A stretch of DNA of 64,000 nt from Firmicutes bacterium AM41-11. Its GTDB lineage: Bacteria; Bacillota_I; Bacilli_A; Erysipelotrichales; Erysipelotrichaceae. Below, piece after piece: positions 39,117-49,406 of the stretch. A program made the translations under genes and the position numbers. The stretch is from NCBI GenBank assembly GCA_003480165.1, contig QUIQ01000002.1:136328-200327 (forward strand), written 5' to 3'. The notes beneath the pieces were generated by a model. That model had not been told where the DNA came from. It worked only from the letters and a program-made list of their open reading frames with translations, and ran no database searches. Each line of letters opens with the position of its first letter. Within the stretch, counting starts at the first letter, position 1.

Positions 39117-40719
39117 ATGAAAAAATGTAGTGAATGCGGTCAAGAGTATGAAGATAAGTTTAACTTTTGCCAGAAATGTGGAACAAAACTAGATTCGGTT
39201 GAATCAAAAAAGATTGATGAACCTAAACCATCAAACCGATTCCAAAGCCTATACAGGATAGCTTAAATGCGAAACTAGCTTCGAATCCAAGTACGGTTAT
39301 TCAAGATGAAAAGGGATTAAAGCGATTTTACTTATTAGTTGCTAGTATTGTTTGTGGAGTTATTGTTTTACTTGTTGGAATTAAATTGTTTTTCACTTAT
39401 AAAAGCCTTACTGGTTCTTCTAGTGTATCAGATGCATTTAGTGCGATATACGATGCTGTAGGAAGCGTGAGAATGGGCGTGACGGTCTTCTATATTGCCT
39501 TTATGCTTAATTTAGTTTGTATTGGTGGATACATTTATAGATATGTGAAGCTGAATGATAAAAGAAAGGATTCTTTATTGGCTTTAGGAACGCTTGGTGT
39601 GAGTGAAATTGTTGCGTTAACGTTAATGCCAACAATGATGACTTTAAGCAAGATTATTACCACTATTGATGGTATCAATAATGGTACATCCAGTTTATGG
39701 GATCTTGGTTCTGCAGCGTCTTCTTTCTCAACCAATACAACTGGTTTAAAAGTATCTTTGGCATTGTTCTTCCTGACTGAAATAGCGGTTGTTGCGGTTT
39801 CTGGATATACCATTTATCAAGAAAAAGCGGGAAAAGAAATTTCACTAAATAATCTTCAAAACTCTGGCAAAGGTATTGTTGAAACGGTAAAAGAATATGC
39901 GAAAACGGAAAAAGGCAAAAACGTGTTTTGATTGTTTCTGGTGTATGTGGTGCTCTTATCATTTGCCTGGTTGGAACGGGTATCTATAGTGCTGTTAAGA
40001 AAACACCGCTTGATTTGGTGTCATCATGTAATATTTCTTTCAAAGGACCGGATGGCAATGGATATGTAGATAGCAATGATTATAATTATGGATGCCAACC
40101 GGATTATGATAAAACAAATGATAATATGGGCACTTTTATGAATATGGTTAGTTATTCAGTGGATAAATCGGATGGATTATCTAATGGAAATAAGGTAACT
40201 ATAACAGCAAAATACTCTGCGGAAACGGCAAAAAGTCTAAAAATAAAAGTTAAAGAATCCGAAAAAACGTATAACGTACATGGATTAACAAAAGTTTATA
40301 AAACATGGAAAGATATTCCTAAGAAGACTAGAGATCAAATCATTCAAAAAGTACAGAAAAGAGTAGAAAAAAAGGCGAAGAGTTATTCACCGTATGTTTT
40401 CTCTTCGGATGGTGCAACTACTGTGAACTCTGTTGAAAATGTAGCAATTTATTATTCTTTTGATAAAGATTCGGGAATGGGTTCGGTTCTTCCTGTATAC
40501 AAAGTAAGTGTTACCAATGATCATGATGGAGAAGCTGAGAATAACACTTTGTATTACTATTCAACGGTAAATGTAGATGGTGATTTTAAATCATCCGATA
40601 AAAGTGCATTTAAAAATTATATGGATTATTACAAATTAGATGATGATGAAACTGAAGCGGATGTACTCGATAAAATCGCAAATTACGAAAATATGGATGA
40701 AGATGATTTAGTTCACTAA
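39117..40719 (+). pseudogene. Zinc-ribbon membrane protein, split by two frameshifts
   Basis: Three frames join into one protein of about 530 residues. The first (39117) is a zinc ribbon (CSECGQEYEDKFNFCQKCG). One lost base near 39230 shifts into a membrane frame with four hydrophobic helices ending at 39931. One lost A near 39917 shifts into a frame opening with a helix (VLIVSGVCGALIICLVGTG) and an extracellular domain with DGLSNGNKVTITAKYSAETAKSLKIKV, ending at 40719. That last domain is clearly similar to the protein at 63098. Each break needs a single base to repair. Function unknown; envelope-located. Confidence 0.7.
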
Positions 40720-40736
40720 AAGAGAGGTTATTCTGT

Positions 40737-41457
40737 ATGAGTAAGTGTAAATATTGTGACTTTGAAAATGATGATGATGCACTATTTTGCGGTGGATGTG
40801 GCCATAAAATCGAAGATAAGGAAAGTAAGATTCCGGTAATTCCTAAAAGTGCGGTTCCAAACATTCCAAGTACGGGGAATTTAGATGCTGAAAAAGAAAC
40901 AAAATCTGAGGGTGAACAAAGTACTTTAGATGTTTCAAACACGAGTACTGAAGAAGATCCAACGATGGTAGATGCCCAAAATACCATTGATTCTAATGTG
41001 CCTAAAACACAAAAATCGCATCGTTCAATTCTTATTGTGGTGTTAGTATTAATTATTATTTTTGGTGCAGGTTGTGGTGGATTAATAGCTTTTCAAAATT
41101 CAAAACATCAAGCGGAGATTGCGGCTTTAAAAGTCGAGCAGAAACAAAGAGAATGAATCGAAAAAGAAAGTGGAAGCTGCGAAGAAAGAGGCAGCTGCCA
41201 CAAAAAAATCATCGGATTCAGACAAAGATCAATCGAATTACAGTTCGAAACCAAGTGCTGGTACATATGTTGCCAACTATGATATGAAGGAAAGAGCCGA
41301 TGCTTCGCTTTCTGCTGAACAAGTTGGGCATATCAAAAAAGGAGATTCTTTAGACATTGTAGAAGTAGTCGATAATGGTGACGGTTCATATTGGGGAAAA
41401 TTATCCAATGGTCATTATGTTTGTGTTAAAGATAATGAGTATCAGTATTTGTCCTGA
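40737..41457 (+). pseudogene. Zinc-ribbon, single-helix protein with SH3-like end, split by a frameshift
   Basis: The first frame (40737-41156) has a zinc ribbon (CKYCDFENDDDALFCGGCG), a low-complexity acidic linker and one membrane helix (ILIVVLVLIIIFGAGCGGLIAF). It stops at once after a short coil. A one-base shift near 41145 leads to the second frame (NKENESKKKVEAAKKE), an SH3-like extracellular domain (GTYVANYDMKERADASLSAE, IKKGDSLDIVEV) ending 41457. It follows the previous gene by 17 bases, so the two form an operon of related envelope proteins. Confidence 0.7.
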
Positions 41458-41470
41458 TTACAATTCTAGT

Positions 41471-41513
41471 AACTGTTTGCACGAATGTGCAAGCAGTTAT
41501 TTTTTTTATTTTT
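41471..41513 (+). terminator. Terminator after the zinc-ribbon operon
   Basis: AACTGTTTGCAC (41471-41482), loop GAAT, GTGCAAGCAGTT (41487-41498), one mismatch, then a long T run. Confidence 0.85.
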
Positions 41514-41586
41514 TTTTGAACCAAAACGGGAATTAAGTCGTCTTCATAGTGAAAGGAAGATAAGAAAGCTTATCGAGGAAAAAACT

Positions 41587-42231
41587 ATGGAACCATTAAG
41601 AGAAAAAATGATGAATCAAAAGTCAATGGCAGATGTACAAAAGTATATGCACCAATTTAATAAGGGTACCCGTAAAGACAAGGATGGAAAGGGTACAGGC
41701 AATCATAAAAATGATATTGTTTTTAAAGAAGTAGAAAATAGCTTTGGTAATATGGATCGTTACCTAAAAGTTTTATCTCGCTACGTTTACACACAGATGG
41801 AAAAAGATAAAGTGATGCGTGTATATGATGTATATCATGAAAGTGAGAAGCAAAATGGATATAACCGCAAACAATGTCGGCAATATGGAAATGCGGTATA
41901 TGAATATCATGAAAGAACAAAGAAAAAGAATTGTAAATATCCAATATATGAAATTATGCAGAAGGATATTCATTCCCTTACCACATTAGATGTAGATACT
42001 TGTGAATATAGAGAAGCATCTATTGAAGAAATAATGGCATTCTGCAGAAGCTTAAAGAATACTTTTGAAACCTATTGTTTGAATCGATTCATGGGAAAAG
42101 ATAGAGTGGTAGTTGTTGATGGGAATACAAGAGTCAATATGCCAGAAGATTACAGTTGTTTTAATACGGATTATGCGTTTTACCGAAGCGTCGTAAATCG
42201 TATTAACGAAATCGAACAGAGCGTATTGTGA
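41587..42231 (+). CDS. Protein of unknown function
   Basis: A 214-residue soluble, charged protein, mainly helical, with no membrane segment or known motif (KVENS-like FKEVENSFGNMDRYLKVLSRY; DRVVVVDGNTRVNMPED near the end). I take the ATG at 41587 (GAGG eight bases upstream). The frame is also open upstream to 41485 but that part lies in the terminator; the sequence before 41587 (REMainder reading KRELSRLHSERKIRKLI) looks coding, so the gene may have lost its true start. Confidence 0.5.
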   Translation: MEPLREKMMNQKSMADVQKYMHQFNKGTRKDKDGKGTGNHKNDIVFKEVENSFGNMDRYLKVLSRYVYTQMEKDKVMRVYDVYHESEKQNGYNRKQCRQYGNAVYEYHERTKKKNCKYPIYEIMQKDIHSLTTLDVDTCEYREASIEEIMAFCRSLKNTFETYCLNRFMGKDRVVVVDGNTRVNMPEDYSCFNTDYAFYRSVVNRINEIEQSVL

Positions 42232-42237
42232 TGTAAA

Positions 42238-42264
42238 AAACACTTGAGATTTTCTCGAGTGTTT
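42238..42264. terminator. Bidirectional terminator between convergent genes
   Basis: AAACACTTGAG (42238-42248) pairs with CTCGAGTGTTT (42254-42264), one G-U pair; A run before and T after serve both directions. Confidence 0.75.
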
Positions 42265-42481
42265 AATGGGCATCGGGAAAATGATCGTTGAATTTTCCGC
42301 CATAATGATGATTTTTATAGTTTCTGAAATAAAGGAGTGCCAGTAACAATGCAAGATCAAGGAGGATAATCCAAACCATTACTTTGAAACTCAAGGCATA
42401 GAAGAAATAGCCAATAAATGAGCCAACGATAATGAATAATCCAAGAATCAACAGAATGGAATCGAAATGTTTTCTTTGCAT
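42263..42481 (-). CDS. Small membrane protein, unknown
   Basis: A 72-residue protein with two hydrophobic helices (DSILLILGLFIIVGSFIGYFF and VWIILLDLALLLALLYF) and a His/Asn-rich tail (NHHYGGKFNDHFPDAH). The ATG at 42481 follows GAAGGTGGTG at good spacing, better than an earlier in-frame start at 42502. No family recognised. Confidence 0.55.
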   Translation of the reverse strand: MQRKHFDSILLILGLFIIVGSFIGYFFYALSFKVMVWIILLDLALLLALLYFRNYKNHHYGGKFNDHFPDAH

Positions 42482-42587
42482 AAAAGTCACCACCTTCTTC
42501 ACAAAAATTATACCATACGATGAATAAAACCTTAATTTCTAGTGATTTGTGTAACTAAAAAAATATTCTTAAAAGAAATGCGTGAAA

Positions 42588-44402
42588 TACCCTTAACTTT
42601 GAAAGAAAAGTATAACTACAAGTAAATAAATTAATTAAAAGTCAAAACCATGCTGTATTTATTGGCAATTTTGGCTTTTTTTACTTTTAGACATTTTAAC
42701 TATCTTTCGAGGTGAATATGTTACTAAAAAATGTTAAGGTGTTGCGCCCTGCTACAACGAAGATCCAAAAAAAGAAATGGTGTTGCTTATGTATATCAAG
42801 TAACTGGTAAACACTATAAAAAAGATAAAAAGTATACAGTAGAAAATAGAAAACTGATAGGCGAAATGGTCGATGAACAATGGATGATTCCTAATGAATA
42901 TTTTTCTCAATATTATCCAGATGTCTGTATCGAACAAGATATGCCTGAGTTCTCGGATACCTTAAAAATAGGTGCTTTTATGGTCATTCAAAAGATATTT
43001 CAAGATCTGCAGATTGAAGAAATGCTTACTTCGGTATTTGGAGAACTTGGTATCTTTGTTGAAAATATAGTTTCTTATATGATCACAAATGAAAGCTGTA
43101 CGTTTCAATACTATCCGAATTTTATGCGGAATCATCCTGTACTTGGTGGAAGGATCCAGGATGATACGCAGATCAGCCGGATGTTGAAAGGAATCACAGA
43201 TAGAGAAATCGAAGTGTTCATGAGAGCATGGAACAGATTGAATAAAAAGAATGATTGCGTCTATATCGGTTATGATAGTACGAATTTCAATACACATGCG
43301 CAAGGTATCGAACTGGCAGACTATGGACATCCCAAAGTAGATGAAGGATTACCACAATATAATCTTGCGTATGCCGTGAACCAGGAAGATTCAACACCAT
43401 TGTTTTATGAACTGTATGATGGGAGTGTCATCGATAATACAGAACTGGAGTTTATGATCGAAGAAGCCAATGAATTTGGTCATGAACATATGGGCTTTTT
43501 AATGGATTGTGGCTATATCTCAGAAAAGAACATCAAATTGCTACGAAAAAGAGGCTATGAATATATTCTTATGATGAAACAGAATCAGAGGATCTGTCAG
43601 GAGATCATCGAAGAATATGGTCTGGCTGGTCAATCCTTAGAAGGATATTATATCGATGAACATGAAGTCTATGGAACGAGCGTAGAAAAAGAACTGTATG
43701 GAGAACAAGTGTATATTCATATTTATTATGATGATGTAAGAGCCAGCGAAGAAAAAAGAGCGATGATGAGTCGTTATAGTGCATGGGAAAAAGAATTAGA
43801 TAAAAAGGTAGCGAAAAAGATCGCTACAGAAGGTGAATTGAAGAAGTACCAAAAGGCATTCAAATTAAGATATGACAATAATGGTTACTTTTATGATTAC
43901 GAAAGAAATAGTCGTTATATAAGAAAAGAATTAATGAACCTAGGATTCTTCTTTATCATCACATCCGAAGATATGGATGCGATAAAAGCTCTTGATATCT
44001 ATCGTGGAAGAGACAATATCGAAAAGATGTTTAGAAGCTTAAAGAGTGGCATAGATTTTAATAAAGCCAGAGTACATACGACAGAATCATTAAAAGCCAA
44101 AGTGTTTGTGACATTTATCGCAATGATCATACGCAACGAATTATTCCAAAAGACTAAAGAAATACGAAAGAGAAATAGAAAATCGTATACGATACCAGGC
44201 ATCTTGTCAGAATTAGAGAATATAGAATGTACAAGAAATAACGTAGGGAAGTACAGAAGAAAATATGCTCTTACAGCCAAGCAGAAACAGATATTAAAAC
44301 AATTTGGCATAGATGAGAAATATGTAGATGGAAGCATTAATGGATATAGCTATTGATGCTTCTTTTTTATTTAGTTATACAAATTCTGCAAAGTTAAGGA
44401 TA
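42588..44402 (+). mobile_element. IS1634-family insertion sequence
   Basis: A transposase gene flanked by 31-bp inverted repeats, left 42588-42618 (starting TACCCTTAACTTTG) and right 44372-44402 (reverse complement TATCCTTAACTTTG), about 24 of 31 matching and ending in GTATAACTA. Total about 1.8 kb. No obvious target duplication. Confidence 0.8.
42718..44356 (+). pseudogene. IS1634-family transposase, frameshifted near the start
   Basis: The ATG at 42718 behind GAGGTGAAT starts MLLKNVKVLRPATTKIQKK and leaves the frame at an A7 run near 42765; the next frame carries the whole remaining transposase (NGVAYVYQVTGK to INGYSY, about 520 residues). DDE-type residues are expected around YIGYDSTNF, FLMDCGYISEKN and YRGRDNIEKMFRSLK, where the final Glu lies. 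One base would restore the frame. Programmed slippage on the A run is possible but not usual in this family. Confidence 0.75.
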
Positions 44403-44417
44403 AATCTGATTAATCAG

Positions 44418-44454
44418 CAACCCTTTCCACTTTGGTTTGGGTTGTTATTTTTTT
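44418..44454 (+). terminator. Orphan terminator next to the IS
   Basis: CAACCC (44418-44423) pairs with GGGTTG (44439-44444), with a weaker inner CCA/TGG pairing, then TTATTTTTTT. The gene it served was probably removed by the insertion. Confidence 0.6.
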
Positions 44455-44577
44455 ATATAGTTCATTTGTGAAAAAATAGCATTGCAATTTTTTTGCTGAT
44501 AAGCGAAAATAAAATTGAGATGTAATTATACTACATATTTTATACATGGGAAATTTCTATATAGGAGGGATTTTATA

Positions 44578-45477
44578 ATGGCTACAGATGATATATTAAC
44601 GAAAATAGAGTCCATGAAACCTTTTTTGTCGCCTACAGAATTAAAAATAGCAAATGTGATTTTAGAAAATCCAAAAGATATAGTTATGTTGTCGACAAAA
44701 ATGTTATCGGCAAAGTGTAATGTGAGTGAGCCTTCTTTAATTCGATTTACACAAAAATTAGGGTATAGTGGTTTTAAAGAATTTAAGTTGAAATTATCTG
44801 CGTCTTTGGGGACCAAATCAAACAAAACATATCCAATGAACATTGAACAGGATGATTCAGCTTTAGATATCTATAAAAAATTATCAGCATATATCATTAC
44901 ATCAATTAATAATACAATGGAAACTTTGTCGAATGACGAATTAGAAAAAGCTATAGAGCTTATAGACCATGCTAGTAAAAATAATAAAACAATCTTTTTA
45001 AGTGGCATGGGTGCTAGCGGATTACAAGTACATAATCTTCAAGTAAAACTAATGCGTTTGAATATTAATACAGTTTTATATGATGATATTCATTTGCGAT
45101 TAGAAGCTTGTACAAACTTGAAAAAAGGTGATTTATTAATTTGCATTACAACATTAGGATCAGCTATGGAGAATTATCAAATTATAGATATTGCTAAAGA
45201 TAGAGGAGCCAATATTATTGTTATAACACAGTATGGAAATACAAAAATCGCAGAAAAAGCAGATGTTATTTTATATATGTCAAACATGGAAAATAGTTCT
45301 CGATTTGTATCTCATGCCGCGATCTCAGTGCAGAACTTAATTATTGACACTATATTCTTTTCAATAGCATTTCGTGAGTATGACGAGATGACAGAAAATG
45401 TTAAAGAAACTAGAGAGATTTTTAGCAAATATGGTCATTATGCCAGGGTAGAGGGGAAATTGATGAAGATATTATAA
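44578..45477 (+). CDS. RpiR/MurR-family transcriptional regulator
   Basis: A 299-residue sugar-phosphate-responsive regulator: N-terminal helix-turn-helix (LSTKMLSAKCNVSEPSLIRFTQKLGYSGFKEF, about residues 38-70) and a C-terminal SIS domain (IFLSGMGASGLQVHNLQVKL, ITTLGSAMENYQIIDIAKDRGANIIVIT). I start at the ATG 44578 after GGAGGG. It stands upstream of the dehydrogenase-PTS operon, separated by a terminator, so it very likely controls that operon from its own promoter. Confidence 0.92.
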   Translation: MATDDILTKIESMKPFLSPTELKIANVILENPKDIVMLSTKMLSAKCNVSEPSLIRFTQKLGYSGFKEFKLKLSASLGTKSNKTYPMNIEQDDSALDIYKKLSAYIITSINNTMETLSNDELEKAIELIDHASKNNKTIFLSGMGASGLQVHNLQVKLMRLNINTVLYDDIHLRLEACTNLKKGDLLICITTLGSAMENYQIIDIAKDRGANIIVITQYGNTKIAEKADVILYMSNMENSSRFVSHAAISVQNLIIDTIFFSIAFREYDEMTENVKETREIFSKYGHYARVEGKLMKIL

Positions 45478-45526
45478 AAAATGAATACAAGAATTAATTA
45501 TAATAATAGGAATTTGTTTACTGAGC

Positions 45527-45572
45527 AGAGTGGAAATCAATCTTTTGTTGCATGATTTCTACTCTTTTTTTT
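45527..45572 (+). terminator. Terminator after the RpiR gene
   Basis: AGAGTGGAAATCA (45527-45539) pairs with TGATTTCTACTCT (45553-45565), one G-U, followed by seven T. Confidence 0.85.
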
Positions 45573-45648
45573 GAAATAAAAATCATCTAATAATGTTATA
45601 ACAGAGCATGGTGTTTATTTCTTCACTTTTGTTTTAGGCCTGCCAAAA

Positions 45649-45725
45649 GTAGTAATGCTACAAAAATAAAAAATACTATTGCAATAAAACTACAAATACG
45701 ATAGACTGAATGTAGTAAAACTACA
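45649..45725. promoter_or_regulatory. Probable RpiR operators: two GTAGTAA-N-CTAC palindromes
   Basis: GTAGTAATGCTAC (45649-45661) and TGTAGTAAAACTACA (45711-45725) are near-identical palindromes; a half-site AAACTACAAA lies between them near 45687. The second ends 24 bases before the dehydrogenase ATG, so binding there would block transcription or translation start. Similar half-sites recur at 50152-50230. Confidence 0.6.
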
Positions 45726-45748
45726 GTGCGAAAGTGAGGAGAAATATA

Positions 45749-46774
45749 ATGGAAAAACTTAAAGTTGCTGTTGTTGGTGCTGGCATTTATGGACGCAATC
45801 ACTTAAATGCCTATACTTGGAATCCAAATTCTGATTTAGTTGCTGTTTGTGATATGAACAAAAACATCACAGATGAAGTAAGCAGAGAATATGGGGTAAA
45901 AACTTATAATGACATCGAAGAAATGCTGAATAATGAAGATATCGATGCTGTTTCAGTTGCTACACCAGACCCATACCATAAAGAACCAGTATTAGCTGCG
46001 ATTCGTCATGGAAAAGATGTATTAGTAGAAAAACCTTTAGCTACTTCTTCTAAAGATGCTTATGAAATTATTGATGCGGCGGAGAAAGCTGGCGTACGTG
46101 TAATGGTTGATTATCATAAGAGATGGGATCCAGCTAGTATTGCTGTAAAGAACAAATTGCAAGAAGAAACTACAGGTAAGCCTATTCGTGGATATATGAG
46201 AATGGATAATATTTATGATGTTGCATTGAATTGGTTAAAATGGTCTGCAAATTCAAGCCCTGTACATTTTGTTGGAACACATTGCTATGATCTAATTCGA
46301 TTCTATATGGGCTGTGAAGTTACTCAAGTTTATGCAGTCGGTCATAAAGGAATCTTGCAATCAAAGGGAGTAGATACTTGGGATACTATTACTGCTATTC
46401 TTGAATTTGAAAATGGATGTACTTGGACAGTAGAGAATGCATGGATTTTACCAAATGGTTTTGCTAAAGCTGATGATGGATGTTCAGAAATCTTGTGCGA
46501 AAACGAAATGATTCGTGTTGATTCACAAAAACGTGGAGTAGAATTTTTTGACTCAAATAAATTAAGTACACCAAATGTATGCTTTATTCAAAATGCAAAT
46601 GGACGTCCAACTGGTTTTGGAATTGATCCACTAAATGATTTCGTTTATTGCATCCAAAACAAAAAACCGTTTTTTGCAAACTTAAAAGATGGTTTAGAAG
46701 CAGAATTAATTGCAGAGGCAGTACACAAGAGTGCTGAAACTCATCAAGTCGTTAAAATTGAAAGACGTAAATAA
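45749..46774 (+). CDS. Gfo/Idh/MocA-family oxidoreductase
   Basis: A 341-residue NAD(P)-dependent dehydrogenase. Rossmann fold GAGIYGRNHLNAY (about residue 11), the family lysine in EKPLATSS (about residue 97) and a C-terminal beta domain (HFVGTHCYDLIRFY). Members act on sugars, inositols and sugar phosphates; the exact substrate cannot be read. First gene of the RpiR-associated operon, so it may oxidise the sugar brought in by the PTS. GTGAGGAG precedes the ATG at 45749. Confidence 0.9.
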   Translation: MEKLKVAVVGAGIYGRNHLNAYTWNPNSDLVAVCDMNKNITDEVSREYGVKTYNDIEEMLNNEDIDAVSVATPDPYHKEPVLAAIRHGKDVLVEKPLATSSKDAYEIIDAAEKAGVRVMVDYHKRWDPASIAVKNKLQEETTGKPIRGYMRMDNIYDVALNWLKWSANSSPVHFVGTHCYDLIRFYMGCEVTQVYAVGHKGILQSKGVDTWDTITAILEFENGCTWTVENAWILPNGFAKADDGCSEILCENEMIRVDSQKRGVEFFDSNKLSTPNVCFIQNANGRPTGFGIDPLNDFVYCIQNKKPFFANLKDGLEAELIAEAVHKSAETHQVVKIERRK

Positions 46775-46798
46775 ATAACAAAAAAGGAAATGAGTAAT

Positions 46799-47275
46799 AT
46801 GGCAAAAATTAAAATGGTACGTATTGATTATCGTATGGTGCATGGCCAGATTGTAGCAAAATGGATTAAATTCCGTCCGGTTGATCGTTTAATATTGGCT
46901 GATGATGCATTGGTCGATGATTCGTTTATGGGAGATATTTATAAGATGGCAGTACCGCAAAAGGATGTGGATATTGTCAAATTAACGGATATCCAAGAGG
47001 CTCTTGATAAGAAAGACGATACAGTGATGTTGATTTTCAAAGACGTAAAAGCTGCATATACCGCAATAAAAAATGGATTGAAATTACCAGAATTGAATGT
47101 AGGAGCTGTTCAAAATGGTAAAGGTAGAAAGTCTGTTTCTCAAGGTGTTAGTCTTTCGAAAGACGAATATGACATGTTAAAAGAATTGAAGGATTCAGGT
47201 TTAAATGTTTACTTACAACCTATTCCGGAAAATGATCCTATTGATTTAACTTCTATTGAAAAAAAGCTTATTTAA
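46799..47275 (+). CDS. PTS mannose/fructose/sorbose-family component IIB
   Basis: A 158-residue phosphocarrier. The phosphorylated histidine is in YRMVHGQI (His14), matching the mannose-family IIB fold; it receives phosphate from IIA and passes it to the sugar bound by IIC/IID. I prefer the ATG at 46799 over 46790 because of the spacing from AAAGGAA. The usual order IIB-IIC-IID follows. Confidence 0.92.
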   Translation: MAKIKMVRIDYRMVHGQIVAKWIKFRPVDRLILADDALVDDSFMGDIYKMAVPQKDVDIVKLTDIQEALDKKDDTVMLIFKDVKAAYTAIKNGLKLPELNVGAVQNGKGRKSVSQGVSLSKDEYDMLKELKDSGLNVYLQPIPENDPIDLTSIEKKLI

Positions 47276-47317
47276 TTCCTATAAATAATATAAATAGGGA
47301 GAAAGGAGAAAATTAAA

Positions 47318-48082
47318 ATGAGCGGAGGAACATTAATTTTAATGGCCGTTGTTATGGGGCTTATGTACTGGATTGCCAGAGGTATGATTGGAGGATATTT
47401 TGCATTCTTCTTCATCGCAAGTCCAATTGTTGTTGGTGTTGTCGCTGGATTGATTTATGGAGATTTGAAACAAGGATTAATTATTGGAGGCGGAATTGCT
47501 GCTGCTTTTGCTGGAATTATTGCGCCAGGTGGAAATTTGCCTACTGATTCAGCATTAGCTGCTACTACTGTAATTCCTATTGCATTGGCTACTGGTTTAT
47601 CAGCTGAACAAGCGATTGCATTTGCTGTTCCAATGGGATTGGTTGGATCCTTTGTTACAAACTTACGTAAAATTGTCAATGTAATCTTTGTTCACCGTGC
47701 TGATAAATGTGCGGAAAATGGAGATTCAGCAGGGTTAACTCGTTGTGCAATTATTTATCCACCATTAATTGAATTGCCATTATTATTTTTACCAGTATTC
47801 TTAGTTGTAATGTTTGGTCAGGACGCTATGCTAGCATTTATGAACTCTGTACCAACATGGGTAATGCATGGCTTGGAAGTTGCTGGTGGTGTAATGCCGG
47901 CTATTGGTTTCGCTTTAATCATGAATATGATTGGAAAACCGAAGATGATACCTTATACAATCGTTGGATTTATTTTGGTAAAATGTATGGGCTTAAACAA
48001 TATTACAGCTGGTTTAATGGCTGGATGTGCTGCATTCCTAGTTGTGATGGCAAAACGAGATAGAGAAAAGAAGGAGGCATAA
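47318..48082 (+). CDS. PTS mannose/fructose/sorbose-family component IIC
   Basis: A 254-residue integral membrane protein forming the sugar channel with IID. Hydrophobic throughout; GLIYGDLKQGLIIGGGIAAAF and the MGLVGSF region are typical of mannose-family IIC. GGAGAAAGGAG precedes the ATG. Three bases separate it from IID, which is required for function. Confidence 0.92.
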   Translation: MSGGTLILMAVVMGLMYWIARGMIGGYFAFFFIASPIVVGVVAGLIYGDLKQGLIIGGGIAAAFAGIIAPGGNLPTDSALAATTVIPIALATGLSAEQAIAFAVPMGLVGSFVTNLRKIVNVIFVHRADKCAENGDSAGLTRCAIIYPPLIELPLLFLPVFLVVMFGQDAMLAFMNSVPTWVMHGLEVAGGVMPAIGFALIMNMIGKPKMIPYTIVGFILVKCMGLNNITAGLMAGCAAFLVVMAKRDREKKEA

Positions 48083-48085
48083 ATC

Positions 48086-48907
48086 ATGGCTGAAGAAAAG
48101 AAAGTTAGCTTAACTAATAAAGATGTCAACCGTGCAATTGCTAGATGGTATATTACTACTGAAATGTCTTTGAACTTTGAGCGTATGCAGTCTATTGCGT
48201 ATACATACTCAATTATGCCCGCTTTGAAAAAGTTATATCCAAATAAAGACGACTATAAAGAAGCGCTGCAACGTCACCTTGAATTATTTAATACTAATGC
48301 TACTGCTGGTGGTTTAATTTTAGGTACAACACTCGCTATGGAAGAAGAAAAGGCCAATAACCCAGACTCGATTCCTGGAGAAGCAATTATTTCAATTAAA
48401 ACTGGTTTGATGGGGCCTGTTGCTGCTTTTGGTGATTCATTCTCTGCAGGTACAATTACTACTTTATTCATTTTGGCAGCATGCTCATTGGCTAAGAGTG
48501 GTTCTATGGCAGGCTTCTGGTTGTTATTGCTTGGAACGATGTATACTTTAGGTGAATTGATTGTATTAACAAAATTAACTTATAAAAAAGGTCGTTCAGC
48601 AATTAAGGATATCTTATCATCTTCTTTAATGTCAGATGTCATTGAAGGTGCTAATATTCTAGGTATGGCAATGATGGGAGCATTGACTGCCTCAATGGTA
48701 AATTTAAGTGTTGCATTATCTGCTACTTTTGATAAAGCTACATTGAGCGTACAAGACAAAATTGATGCTATTATGCCTGGTTTATTACCAATTAGTGTAC
48801 TATTCATCTATTACTTGTTGATTAGTAAAAAACATGTTTCTGTTGCTAAATTAGTTATTGGAACAATCGTTTTAGGCATTGTGTTTGCTGCTATTGGTTT
48901 ATTCTGA
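48086..48907 (+). CDS. PTS mannose/fructose/sorbose-family component IID
   Basis: A 273-residue membrane component unique to the mannose family. The N-terminal cytoplasmic part (SLNFERMQSIAYTYSIMPALKKLYPN) and HLELFNTNATAGGLILGTTLAMEEEKAN are characteristic; several C-terminal helices follow. Works with IIC as the translocation unit. Complete. Confidence 0.93.
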   Translation: MAEEKKVSLTNKDVNRAIARWYITTEMSLNFERMQSIAYTYSIMPALKKLYPNKDDYKEALQRHLELFNTNATAGGLILGTTLAMEEEKANNPDSIPGEAIISIKTGLMGPVAAFGDSFSAGTITTLFILAACSLAKSGSMAGFWLLLLGTMYTLGELIVLTKLTYKKGRSAIKDILSSSLMSDVIEGANILGMAMMGALTASMVNLSVALSATFDKATLSVQDKIDAIMPGLLPISVLFIYYLLISKKHVSVAKLVIGTIVLGIVFAAIGLF

Positions 48908-48964
48908 TAATACATAGATTTGGGCATCTTATAAAGATGCCCTTTATTTTTAGGGAGGATTAAA

Positions 48965-49372
48965 ATGAAAGGTGTAATTTTAACAAGCCATGGAAAACTG
49001 GCTGAAGGATTATTAGATACATTAACGTTGTTTAATGGACAACAAGAACAATTAGAAGCTTTATGTTTACTTCCTGGTGATGATATTGCTGGATTTGTTA
49101 GTAGAATCAAAGAATCAGTTTATCGAGTTAATTCTGGTGAAGGAGTAATCATATTTTGTGATTTATTATTTGGATCACCATGCAATTGCAGTAGCAGACT
49201 ATTAATGGATGAAGAATTGAAAGATAAAGTGGATGTGATTACAGGAATGAATTTACCTATGGTTATGGAATATCTTGCTTGTCGAGAAAATGGTATGAGT
49301 AGTGAGGATATTATTAATGTAGGTAAAGAAGGAATTCAAGATTTTGTGAAATTATATAATTCTACTCATTGA
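48965..49372 (+). CDS. PTS mannose-family component IIA
   Basis: A 135-residue IIA phosphocarrier; ILTSHGKLAEGL carries the phospho-histidine His9. It takes phosphate from HPr and gives it to IIB. GGGAGG precedes the ATG. Together with IIB, IIC and IID it makes a complete four-part PTS, so the sugar enters phosphorylated. Confidence 0.9.
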   Translation: MKGVILTSHGKLAEGLLDTLTLFNGQQEQLEALCLLPGDDIAGFVSRIKESVYRVNSGEGVIIFCDLLFGSPCNCSSRLLMDEELKDKVDVITGMNLPMVMEYLACRENGMSSEDIINVGKEGIQDFVKLYNSTH

Positions 49373-49406
49373 TTATTAATAGTATATAAAAAGGAATGTT
49401 ACATCT

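Noticed and set aside
44403..44577. attR copy of the guaA 3' end
   Set aside because: No match to the guaA end was seen here or around 51.8 kb.
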